A stretch of DNA of 7,821 nucleotides from an uncultured Mycoplasma sp. (GCA_947565485.1 CANOGG010000049.1:1-7821); one strand, 5' to 3'; positions 1 to 6,178 are shown, numbered from the stretch's first letter. The notes: generated from the letters alone by a model not told the origin. Translations and numbers: made by a program.

Positions 1-202
1 ATAAGCTATACTTTCTTTACTCTTTATATTAAAATTATAACTTTTAAATTTCTACTAGTCAATAATTTGGCGACGATATTACATCCAATAATATTAATTA
101 AAACTTAATCATATTAAGAATATTCCCTGTAAATAAAAGAAAAAAGAGATATTCTTGTATATCTATTTGCTATACAATTAATTTACATTTTACTATGCTT
201 AT

Positions 203-231
203 TTGTAGTATGTTTCATATTACACTAAAAT
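203..231 (+). promoter_or_regulatory. Candidate sigma-A promoter for the transposase-like gene
   Basis: TTGTAG (203-208) and TAAAAT (226-231) are separated by exactly 17 bases. The -10 matches the consensus at 5 of 6 positions; the -35 keeps only TTG. Transcription would start near 238 and give a leader of about 115 nt before the Shine-Dalgarno at 338-345. In DNA this AT-rich such matches arise by chance, so the call is tentative. Confidence 0.35.
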
Positions 232-337
232 TTTTTGAAAAAATAGCGATTTGGTCCCTAATTCAACAAATTTTGGCTTAACATGTGTAGCATGGTGGAG
301 GCATTTTCTTGTTAAAAAAAGGAAAAAAATTAAAAGA

Positions 338-345
338 AAGGAGGA
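338..345 (+). promoter_or_regulatory. Strong Shine-Dalgarno that places an ATA start
   Basis: AAGGAGGA is a near-perfect anti-16S match. The codon 8 nt after its GGAGG core, in the frame of the long ORF, is ATA (353-355), preceded by ATC (350-352). No ATG, GTG or TTG lies within range in that frame. The site therefore points to translation beginning at ATA, or to a former ATG that has mutated by one base. Confidence 0.7.
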
Positions 346-352
346 TACAATC

Positions 353-1210
353 ATAAACAATTTATTTAAAGGTACTATTTATGATAGGTATTTTAAGTTA
401 TTCTTTAAGTTTAAACCTGCTTTAGAAGATTTTATAAACTCTTATTATAAGTTTATTGGTGAAGATAAAAGATTTGGTTTTGCTGATGTTACTTATCAAG
501 CTTTAATTACATCGGATAACTTTAAGGCTCGTGATATGTTCGCCGATATTAGATGTACCCTTGATAATGGTGAGATTATCTTACTTGAAGCCTACACCAG
601 CTTTACCAAAGAAGAATATAACAAAAGTTATAGCTATACAAGCCGTACTTATGCTAATCAACTAGAGTACTTAGGAGAAAATTCTTATAGTGATATGAAA
701 AAAGTAAGCTGTCTTAATATCATGTCCGTTAATTTCCGGAATATCAATAATTATCTTATTAATCGCTATCTCCCCAGACATCAAATCACCGGGAAAATAA
801 TTGACGATGGTAATATCGAGATGATTTTAGTTAGACTTGACAAAGCAAAAGATTATCTGGTAAAATTTAAACATGAAGAAAGATTTATTCGTTGGTTAAG
901 ATTACTTAATGCTACATCTATTAAAGAAATGGAAGAAATAGGAAGGAATGATGTAATTATGGAACAATCCATTGGTTTTCTTAAATGGTACAGACAAGAA
1001 TACGATAGTTTCGAAAAAGAAATGCATGAACGTGAACAACGCGGTATCAGACTTGGTGAGCAACGTGGTGAACTTCTTGGCGAGAAAAAAGGCGTTAAGA
1101 AAACCCAACTTAAAACTGCCAAAAAAATGCTCGACTGTAATATGGATATACCTACTATTATGAAAATAACGGGTCTATCCCAAAAGAAAATATTACAACT
1201 TAAAGGATAA
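353..1210 (+). CDS. PD-(D/E)XK nuclease family transposase-like protein (Rpn/PDDEXK_2 type)
   Basis: The frame is open from a TTG at 251, but that start has no ribosome site and yields 34 residues unlike the family. The Shine-Dalgarno at 338-345 places the start at ATA 353, giving 285 residues. Residues 8-32 form the N-terminal helix (IYDRYFKLFF...LEDFINSYY). The nuclease core follows: Asp65 in FADI, then Glu79 in LLEAY, with Tyr81 where Rpn-type enzymes usually carry Gln or Lys, then the KSYSY..R.Y..QL helix (91-104). The C-terminus has three 8-residue units (REQRGIRL, GEQRGELL, GEKKGVKK; bases 1031-1102) and a helix-turn-helix-like end (IPTIMKITGLSQKKILQL). Such proteins are annotated as transposases; Rpn members are DNA endonucleases that promote RecA-independent recombination. 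It is the only gene on this strand and uses more CGT/CGC arginine codons than its neighbours, which fits acquisition. It may be poorly translated. Family call fairly sure; activity unknown. Confidence 0.75.
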   Translation: MNNLFKGTIYDRYFKLFFKFKPALEDFINSYYKFIGEDKRFGFADVTYQALITSDNFKARDMFADIRCTLDNGEIILLEAYTSFTKEEYNKSYSYTSRTYANQLEYLGENSYSDMKKVSCLNIMSVNFRNINNYLINRYLPRHQITGKIIDDGNIEMILVRLDKAKDYLVKFKHEERFIRWLRLLNATSIKEMEEIGRNDVIMEQSIGFLKWYRQEYDSFEKEMHEREQRGIRLGEQRGELLGEKKGVKKTQLKTAKKMLDCNMDIPTIMKITGLSQKKILQLKG

Positions 1211-1224
1211 CAAAACAAATATCC

Positions 1225-1266
1225 AAAACTTTCTAAAATAGCAATTTAGAAAGTTTTTATTTTTTG
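1225..1266 (+). terminator. Rho-independent terminator of the transposase-like gene
   Basis: AAAACTTTCTAAA (1225-1237) pairs perfectly over 13 bp with TTTAGAAAGTTTT (1245-1257) around a 7-base loop. A T-rich run follows (1258-1265). The hairpin starts 15 bases after the stop codon. The stem is AU-rich but long. Because the stem ends in four Ts on the other strand too, it may act weakly in both directions. Confidence 0.8.
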
Positions 1267-1267
1267 T

Positions 1268-1301
1268 AAAATTTTAAAAACATAGGCCACTAAGACCTAT
1301 G
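1268..1301 (-). terminator. Rho-independent terminator of the minus-strand genes
   Basis: Read on the minus strand, CATAGGTC pairs with GGCCTATG (1281-1301; one G-T wobble, 5-base loop) and is followed by TTTTTAAAATTTT. It lies 12 bases past the stop of the cysteine-tailed membrane protein gene. With the opposing hairpin at 1225-1257 it insulates two convergent transcription units. Confidence 0.75.
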
Positions 1302-1313
1302 AAAAGTGTTTTT

Positions 1314-2993
1314 TTAATATACATATGCAGGACAAACAATATCTTTCACATTATTACTCTCATCTAAATACTTACAATTACAAGTAGAACCACCATCAAC
1401 ATCACAAACACAATCATAAGCTTTAGCACAGTTTACCCCATCATTTTCTCCTCCAATCGCCCCACTTGATTTCAACATTGCTTTTAATTCCACTACCATT
1501 TCTTCAAATGGAGTTCCCTTAAGATTCTTATCCAAATTATCCAAAATTAAGTTTACATCATCAATACTTAATTCCTCTATTCCAACGCTGTCTTTTGTAT
1601 CAAATGCCTCCAACATCCCCTTTTCAAAATCAATACCCATATTTCCTTCAAACTTATAATTTTCTTCATCAACAATAACATCAAACTTTATACTCATTTC
1701 ACTACTAATCTTACTATCTGTCATATTCGTATTTTTAATGCCAACTTCTGCACTTCCCTTGAATTCATTTAAAACATTTATTCTAATCTCCAACTTAAAC
1801 TCTTTATCTAATTTATAACTCTTAAGACCTATCATTTCTGCCCCTCCAGAAAATATACTTACATCATCAAAATCTTTTTGCCTATCAATAACTATTTGTG
1901 TTCCTTGAAAATCAAAAATCAATTTTTTCCCATTAGTAAATGTTAAAACTTTTTCATTATTAGTTACCAAATCCCCTGCAACTATCTTATCTTTACTATC
2001 AATATATAAAGAAATTATTCCCTCATCAGCATCACTATAATTATCAACCTCTATCCCAGAAGCTATCTGTTTAATATTTGCACTAATCATATTCTTATCT
2101 TTACCACTATTATCAGCCAAGAATTTAATTATTATTTCATCATCTGCTATCCTCTCCAAAATATACTTTAAAGTTCGCACTTGATTTTCTTTATCTAAAT
2201 TATAACTTACTTTCTTTACTTTAATTTTTACTCCATCAACACTTATTTCCTCATCTTTAACCGTAAACTTATTCTTATCAAAAGAACCTAAAATAATATC
2301 CTTAACTCTTCCGACTACTTTTTCTAATTCTTGCATATCCAAAGTAGCCCCACTACTTCCAAAATTATCTTCAATTTCATTTTTTAAGTCATCTAAATCT
2401 AATTCTCTAAATAAATCAATTTTTCCTAAATTTAAAACCTTACTAAAACTCTTTAAACTTCTCAAATATAAATTTCCGTTAGTTTGTAAAAGAAACGCAT
2501 CTAATAGTTCTCTTCCGCTCTTCCCTAAACTACCCTTTAATGCTATTTTCCTATTCTTGTAATCTACTCCCCCTCTAAAATTATATTCATAACCTGAATA
2601 TGGTGCCAATTCCTCAATATTTGTCTCCATATTCGCTTTTATCCCAAGAGTAAAAGGCTCATTAAAAGGATTTACCTTAAATATTTGATTACCCGTACTA
2701 TTACCAACGTTTTTTAACCCACTCTCTAAAACCCCATACAAATCATTTATAGCATTTTGATAAACTTTAACAGGGTTTACCTTCTTACTATTAAAATACC
2801 AAAAAGCCACTCCACCAAGTGCTACTATCAAAAACAATAGTATCAAAAGAACAACGACTCTTCCTCCACCTTTTTTCTTCTTCTCTTCTTCCGAACTCAC
2901 TCCCCCACTTTGCACAGGTCCTTGCATCCCCACTGGTGGATTAACTTCATTTATAACCATCCCTGTATTTCCATTATTCATATTCTCATTCAC
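1314..2993 (-). CDS. Single-pass membrane protein with large ectodomain and six-cysteine C-terminal tail
   Basis: I do not recognise a named family. The protein has 559 residues from GTG 2993. This start is preferred because GGGAAGTGA ends 5 nt before it; GTG 3002 has its G-run only 2 nt away, and ATG 2981 has only a weak site. Residues 1-45 are a Gly/Asn/Pro-rich cytoplasmic tail ending in EEEKKKKGGGR, and 46-67 a TM helix. The basic flank predicts N-in/C-out. The ectodomain opens with NPVKVYQNAINDLY and a helix, then alternating strand-like stretches. The last 39 residues hold six cysteines (522, 528, 530, 538, 540, 554) in a CxC...CxC arrangement, suggesting disulfides or a metal site. It is a diverged paralog of the gene just upstream (3073-4539), sharing the TM-proximal motif, the VKVKKVSYNLD-like segment and the helix before the tail; the upstream copy lacks the cysteines. 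It has its own promoter (3021-3029) and terminator. Function unknown; an envelope role is inference. Confidence 0.8.
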   Translation of the reverse strand: MNENMNNGNTGMVINEVNPPVGMQGPVQSGGVSSEEEKKKKGGGRVVVLLILLFLIVALGGVAFWYFNSKKVNPVKVYQNAINDLYGVLESGLKNVGNSTGNQIFKVNPFNEPFTLGIKANMETNIEELAPYSGYEYNFRGGVDYKNRKIALKGSLGKSGRELLDAFLLQTNGNLYLRSLKSFSKVLNLGKIDLFRELDLDDLKNEIEDNFGSSGATLDMQELEKVVGRVKDIILGSFDKNKFTVKDEEISVDGVKIKVKKVSYNLDKENQVRTLKYILERIADDEIIIKFLADNSGKDKNMISANIKQIASGIEVDNYSDADEGIISLYIDSKDKIVAGDLVTNNEKVLTFTNGKKLIFDFQGTQIVIDRQKDFDDVSIFSGGAEMIGLKSYKLDKEFKLEIRINVLNEFKGSAEVGIKNTNMTDSKISSEMSIKFDVIVDEENYKFEGNMGIDFEKGMLEAFDTKDSVGIEELSIDDVNLILDNLDKNLKGTPFEEMVVELKAMLKSSGAIGGENDGVNCAKAYDCVCDVDGGSTCNCKYLDESNNVKDIVCPAYVY

Positions 2994-3020
2994 TCTAATC
3001 ACTTCCCATTTCTAATATCC

Positions 3021-3029
3021 ATTATATCA
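3021..3029 (-). promoter_or_regulatory. Extended -10 promoter for the cysteine-tailed membrane protein
   Basis: TGATATAAT on the minus strand is a perfect TGnTATAAT extended -10. I see no good -35 at 16-18 bases, which extended -10 promoters tolerate. The start point would be near 3013-3016, giving a leader of about 20 nt to GTG 2993. It lies downstream of the terminator at 3060-3082, so this gene would be transcribed separately. Confidence 0.6.
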
Positions 3030-3059
3030 AAAATATATATCCATTACTAGCACTTTAAG

Positions 3060-3082
3060 AAAAAAATGGTGCCTACACACCA
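3060..3082 (-). terminator. Terminator hairpin overlapping the stop codon of the upstream paralog
   Basis: On the minus strand TGGTG (3078-3082) and CACCA (3067-3071) form a 5-bp stem around TGTAGG, followed by seven Ts (3060-3066). The loop contains the TAG stop codon (3073-3075), so a terminating ribosome would cover the hairpin. The stem is short, so efficiency may be partial. Confidence 0.6.
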
Positions 3083-4539
3083 CTAAACATTTCTTTTAAA
3101 CCAAATCTCTCTAAAATTTTCTCAAAATTACTATATATCTTATTTACCTCATCTTTACTTATCTCATTTATATTTACACTATTATTAGTTTTTAATGTAT
3201 CAAAATTAGCTTTCTCCATACTATAACTTCCCTTTAACTCCAAATTCAACTCATGTCCTAACAATGAAACCTCTAAACTAAAATTATAATCACCAGACCC
3301 TTTATTCTTATTAGTCTTCACATTTTTAAGTTCTAAAGCCCCATTTACTAAAACTCCCTCAACATTAGCCTTAAACTCTAATTTTGCCTCTTCATCTTTA
3401 TATATTTTAATACTTACCTGTTCTATACCATTCTCTTCAAAACTTAAAGTAATATCATCCTCTTCTTCCCACCATGAAACTTCAATATCTGAACTAACTA
3501 TCGCTCCACTAACCAAATCATCAATCATCTCAAAATGCATAATCTCTTCATTATCTACTAGAAATGCGCTTGCAACGACATTATTAAACTTATCCGCATA
3601 AAGCACCATCTCTATTTCTGCCATACTATCCTTTGATTCATAATTATTTAACTCTTCTAATACACTCTCTAATTTCTCCCTAATCTCACTTTCCTTATAA
3701 CCACTAATATTAGATAAAGAACTTATAAACTTATTATCTTTAACTATATGATTAATCATATACTTACTTGTATTTAATGCACATTCTTCATCAATCGTAT
3801 AAATAACTTTTTTAACTCTCATCTCTTTATCTCTAACACTTATCTTATCATTCATCATACTTAACTTCTTATCATCGAGTGACTCAATCAAATAATTTTT
3901 TGACTTCTTCAAAATATAATCTATGCTCTTCTTATCAAATGTTACCTTACTTGTTACCTGTTCCATCACTTCATCAAACTTTAATTCTTCTTTAAAATCA
4001 AAATCACCTAAAAGAACAACTTTATCAAACACTTCTAAACATTCCACATATGCTTTTTTATCAACGAGTGACATCAAAAAATTAACTATTTTTTTATTCT
4101 TATCATTCACTCCCAAACCAAAATTCATTTTCTCCTCTTTAAGATTAAGTCCCAAATCTAAATTATAATTAACTCCCGAAAATTTCTCTAAAGCCGGAAT
4201 ATTACTTGTAAGTGTCGTATCCGCCTTTATTACGACTGACTCACTTAATAAGTCTAATCCCATCGCTTTATTATCATCAATCTTATCTAAACTTTTACTT
4301 AACTTACTATAAACATCATTAATTGCATTCTTATAAACTGTTAAAGGATTAGCATTAATCTTATTCCATCCCACGAATAAACCAATCGCAATTGCTCCTA
4401 CTAATAAAATACCCACCACAATAATTTTACTTTTATTTTTCTTATTAATCATTCTCTTAGTCAAAATTTCCTGTTCTAATTCATCATTTCGTACTGTATC
4501 CATTCCCTCTACTTCCAACATATCTTTATCTTTTTTCAC
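3073..4539 (-). CDS. Single-pass membrane protein with large ectodomain, paralog of its downstream neighbour
   Basis: The protein has 488 residues and no family I can name. The start is GTG 4539: a GAGGAG Shine-Dalgarno (4549-4554) lies 9 nt ahead; the next in-frame ATG (4521) is poorer. Residues 1-38 are a charged cytoplasmic segment ending in KKNKSK; 39-57 are a TM helix, so topology is N-in/C-out. Right after it comes NPLTVYKNAINDVY, matching NPVKVYQNAINDLY in the gene downstream. The rest alternates amphipathic strands and a few helices. Further matches are MRVKKVIYTIDEE against IKVKKVSYNLDKE, and VNINEISKDEVN against VGIEELSIDDVN. A tandem duplication is the simplest reading. It lacks the cysteine tail of the other copy. 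Its coding strand is extremely C-poor (bases 3121-3180 of the plus strand contain no G). It has its own extended -10 promoter and a terminator on its stop codon. Role unknown; the topology fits an envelope-facing sensor or ligand-binding protein, as inference only. Confidence 0.8.
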   Translation of the reverse strand: MKKDKDMLEVEGMDTVRNDELEQEILTKRMINKKNKSKIIVVGILLVGAIAIGLFVGWNKINANPLTVYKNAINDVYSKLSKSLDKIDDNKAMGLDLLSESVVIKADTTLTSNIPALEKFSGVNYNLDLGLNLKEEKMNFGLGVNDKNKKIVNFLMSLVDKKAYVECLEVFDKVVLLGDFDFKEELKFDEVMEQVTSKVTFDKKSIDYILKKSKNYLIESLDDKKLSMMNDKISVRDKEMRVKKVIYTIDEECALNTSKYMINHIVKDNKFISSLSNISGYKESEIREKLESVLEELNNYESKDSMAEIEMVLYADKFNNVVASAFLVDNEEIMHFEMIDDLVSGAIVSSDIEVSWWEEEDDITLSFEENGIEQVSIKIYKDEEAKLEFKANVEGVLVNGALELKNVKTNKNKGSGDYNFSLEVSLLGHELNLELKGSYSMEKANFDTLKTNNSVNINEISKDEVNKIYSNFEKILERFGLKEMFSGV

Positions 4540-4570
4540 AAGCCTTCACTCCTCACTAATTTATACTCCT

Positions 4571-4579
4571 ATTCTAACA
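4571..4579 (-). promoter_or_regulatory. Extended -10 promoter for the 488-residue membrane protein
   Basis: TGTTAGAAT reads as TGn plus a 5-of-6 -10 box. The start point would be near 4564 (A), giving a 25-nt leader to GTG 4539 that includes the Shine-Dalgarno at 4549-4554. A competing TATAAA at 4560-4565 would start transcription inside that site and is less likely. No clear -35 box is visible. Confidence 0.45.
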
Positions 4580-4606
4580 AAAAAATACCTTTTTGCCTAT
4601 ATCTTT

Positions 4607-5254
4607 TTATCTTCTTGACATTTCCTTTTCTTCAATTACCATCTCTTCTTCTTGATGTATTATTGTTAAAACCACCTGATTAAGTTCCATCATCCTCTCA
4701 TTAAGTCTATCTCTTATCTCTTCTAATTCTCCTAAAACACTTTGAACTTTTAATCTCTCTTCTCTAAGGTTTCCTTCCTCCAAAAATATTTGCCTAAGAT
4801 TCTCCCACTCTTGATTTTTCTCTTCATCCCTCTTTACTTCTCGTATTTCCTTTACTATATCATGATATCTAACCAAAAAATATCCTACTCCAAAAACCCC
4901 CACTGGTAAGTAATGATACTGTAAAGCAAGCTTCAAAACTATCATCATCGGATGAAGTGACTTCATCAAAACACTAAATAATACTCCCGTTCCCAGTTCT
5001 AAAATAGCCAAAAAAACAAATAATATTTTAAATTCTAACCGAAACTCTTTATTAAGTCCTTTTCTCTCTTTCTCTAAAAATGCCTCACTATTTTCCAATA
5101 TCCTAATATTTCTCTTACAAGTTTCACCAAGTATTCTGTTATTCTCTATCTCTTCATCTGTTTTCTCTAACCTAATCTGTGCCTCTAAAATTCTTTGTTC
5201 AATACTCCTAAGCGCCTCATCAAAATTATCATGTAACCCTACTAACTTTTGCAT
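4607..5254 (-). CDS. Coiled-coil protein with two central membrane helices, unknown function
   Basis: The protein has 215 residues from ATG 5254. A TTG sits directly before this ATG, but AGGGGG (5262-5267) is 7 nt from the ATG and only 4 nt from the TTG, so I chose the ATG. Residues 12-75 are a charged heptad-like helix (ALRSIEQRILEAQIRLEKTDEEIE), 77-97 a first TM helix, about 102-128 a second hydrophobic region with one internal Lys, and 131-205 a second long charged helix (VKEIREVKRDEEK...EELEEIRDRLNERM). Both coils should lie on the same side, most likely the cytoplasm, and could pair as a hairpin. No catalytic motif is visible. It follows recO by a 55-base gap and has its own promoter, whose -35 box begins one base after the recO stop. 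Similar architectures occur in membrane scaffolds and division-associated proteins, but nothing here supports a specific role. Confidence 0.75.
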   Translation of the reverse strand: MQKLVGLHDNFDEALRSIEQRILEAQIRLEKTDEEIENNRILGETCKRNIRILENSEAFLEKERKGLNKEFRLEFKILFVFLAILELGTGVLFSVLMKSLHPMMIVLKLALQYHYLPVGVFGVGYFLVRYHDIVKEIREVKRDEEKNQEWENLRQIFLEEGNLREERLKVQSVLGELEEIRDRLNERMMELNQVVLTIIHQEEEMVIEEKEMSRR

Positions 5255-5279
5255 CAAACTACCCCCTAAAATTGCCTAT

Positions 5280-5308
5280 ATCATACCACAAAATCTCCAA
5301 TAAAGCAA
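5280..5308 (-). promoter_or_regulatory. Promoter for the two-TM coiled-coil protein
   Basis: TTGCTT (5303-5308) and TATGAT (5280-5285) are 17 bases apart on the minus strand, and the -10 carries a TG extension (TGGTATGAT). The start point would be near 5273 (A), giving a 19-nt leader with AGGGGG. The -35 lies just after the recO stop codon, so this promoter separates the gene from the ybeY-recO block, although read-through remains possible because I see no terminator after recO. Confidence 0.6.
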
Positions 5309-5309
5309 A

Positions 5310-6038
5310 TCACAGCAATTTTCTCAAAAAATCCTTACTCTTCAAATATAACCCTGTATACCTCTCATAATAAACATTTAAAAACATATTTATCTCATCT
5401 CTTGCCCTCTCACTTATCTTCAACATTGATATACTCTTTATATCCACATAATAATATTTCCTTAAAAGACCCAAAGCCCTTCTATCTACAATGAACTCAT
5501 TATTATAACACTTCCTACAAATAAATCCTCCTCTATCTCCATCAATTGTGACAACATTAACTGTTGCTCCACATCCAACACAAGCATCCAAATTAAGTCC
5601 CACCCCCAAATAATCTAAATATTTAACTTCTAAAATATTCGCCATAATTAAAGGGTCCAACCCCTCATTCATTTTTAGTATCGCCCATCTATAATCATCG
5701 TATATATCTTCACTCGTCTGTTTTAACACCTGCTCTGTAAGCTCGGTCACATAATTAAGATAACTAAGTCCCACAATATCTTTTTTAATATTCCTAAGGC
5801 TATCAACAACATCAACACTAATTAATTGTGATAACTTATTCTCTTTATAAAATATATTAAACACTCCATAAGTAAATTTAAGTGTCGTCGCTCTAAAAGG
5901 ACTCTTTAAAGACCTAGCCCCCTTACACATCACTCCTATAACTCCCTCTTTAGTATAAACATTAATAATCTTTGATGTCTCTCCATAAGGCGTCTCTTTT
6001 ATAATAATTCCCTCAACTTCTCTTAACATACATACCAT
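5310..6038 (-). CDS. recO: DNA repair protein RecO
   Basis: RecO binds single- and double-stranded DNA, anneals complementary strands and, with RecR, loads RecA onto SSB-coated DNA during RecF-pathway recombinational repair in the cytoplasm. The 242-residue length is typical. Residues 5-80 carry the N-terminal OB-fold with the family opening (EGIIIKETPYGETSKIINVYTKEGVIGVMCKGAR, in two halves). The middle is helical, and a four-cysteine zinc site is complete (C153, C156, C174, C177). The start at ATG 6038 has AGGA 5 nt ahead, inside AGGAAAG (6041-6047); an in-frame ATG at 6029 gives MLREVEGI, also a normal RecO beginning. The gene ends in TGA. Position after era and yqzL matches many Bacillota. 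A TGGTATAAT motif at 6051-6059 could drive it separately. Confidence 0.97.
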   Translation of the reverse strand: MVCMLREVEGIIIKETPYGETSKIINVYTKEGVIGVMCKGARSLKSPFRATTLKFTYGVFNIFYKENKLSQLISVDVVDSLRNIKKDIVGLSYLNYVTELTEQVLKQTSEDIYDDYRWAILKMNEGLDPLIMANILEVKYLDYLGVGLNLDACVGCGATVNVVTIDGDRGGFICRKCYNNEFIVDRRALGLLRKYYYVDIKSISMLKISERARDEINMFLNVYYERYTGLYLKSKDFLRKLL

Positions 6039-6050
6039 CTCTTTCCTAAA

Positions 6051-6059
6051 ATTATACCA
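6051..6059 (-). promoter_or_regulatory. Possible internal extended -10 promoter before recO
   Basis: TGGTATAAT is a perfect extended -10 consensus. The predicted start point (near 6044, A) falls inside the AGGAAAG ribosome site and leaves only about 6 nt before ATG 6038, or 15 nt before ATG 6029. A transcript from here would be nearly leaderless, so the motif may be unused or may favour the second ATG. Confidence 0.35.
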
Positions 6060-6085
6060 ACAACCAAAGAAAAAAGAAACAAATC

Positions 6086-6178
6086 TTAATTCATTTCTCT
6101 CTCTATTTTCTTATATTCTAAATAATCCTCAACCTTCCCTGATTTTTGAAATCTTTTCCATGCTTCTCTTTTATTCAT
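6086..6178 (-). CDS. yqzL: YqzL-like small protein between era and recO
   Basis: This 30-residue ORF reads MNKREAWKRF, then QKSGKVEDYLEYKKIEREMN. It carries the YqzL pattern W-K-x-F-x-x-(S/T)-G-x-(I/V)-E-x-Y-L-x-(F/Y)-K, and it lies between era and recO as yqzL does in Bacillus. It is shorter than the Bacillus protein (about 47 residues) because the acidic C-terminal tail is missing. The start is ATG 6178; an in-frame TAA four codons upstream rules out a longer form. The ribosome site is weak (AAGGG lies about 15-17 nt ahead, with only A-rich sequence nearer), so translation may depend on coupling or AT-rich initiation. The function of YqzL is not known to me. The composition suggests a basic, mostly helical peptide; the conserved position hints at a link with Era or ribosome assembly. 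Confidence 0.8.
   Translation of the reverse strand: MNKREAWKRFQKSGKVEDYLEYKKIEREMN

Larger units (their letters stand above)
1..352. other. Gene-free AT-rich region and transposase leader
   Basis: I see no coding region on either strand here; all frames are broken by frequent stops. The right part (about 238-352) would be the 5' leader of the transposase-like gene. It contains a less AT-rich patch at about 255-300 and a 10-codon ATG ORF at 283-315 in a different frame from the gene, which I take as chance. A small AT-rich inverted repeat (AGATAT at 147-152, ATATCT at 159-164) lies upstream. No tRNA, riboswitch or clear terminal inverted repeat of a mobile element could be recognised. Confidence 0.6.

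Noticed and set aside
147..164. Inverted repeat AGATAT/ATATCT with a T-rich run on the minus strand, as a terminator
   Set aside because: Only 6 bp with one G-C pair, and no minus-strand gene in the visible region for it to end.
283..315. Ten-codon ATG ORF in the transposase leader, as a leader peptide
   Set aside because: There is no ribosome site in front and no stalling or attenuator structure around it; chance is sufficient.
251..352. Extension of the transposase-like protein to a TTG at 251
   Set aside because: No ribosome site precedes it, the 34 extra residues do not resemble the family, and a strong Shine-Dalgarno lies inside the extension.
853..1218. Minus-strand and other-frame ORFs over the transposase-like gene
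   Set aside because: They overlap a gene with clear family motifs, have no ribosome sites and read as low-complexity products.
240..1247. Near-identical 13-base words AAAATAGCGATTT (240-252) and AAAATAGCAATTT (1235-1247) flanking the transposase-like gene
   Set aside because: One mismatch, very AT-rich, and the second copy is part of the terminator hairpin; no inverted repeats sit next to them. Not enough to call element ends or a target duplication.
3923..4168. 81-codon plus-strand ORF inside the 488-residue protein gene
   Set aside because: It is antisense to a long coding frame, Ser/Lys/Leu/Phe-rich, without a ribosome site; a by-product of the strand composition.
4579..4608. A-run/T-run hairpin after the coiled-coil gene as a terminator
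   Set aside because: The stem has no Watson-Crick G-C pair and a 12-base loop, and it overlaps the next promoter; too weak to call.
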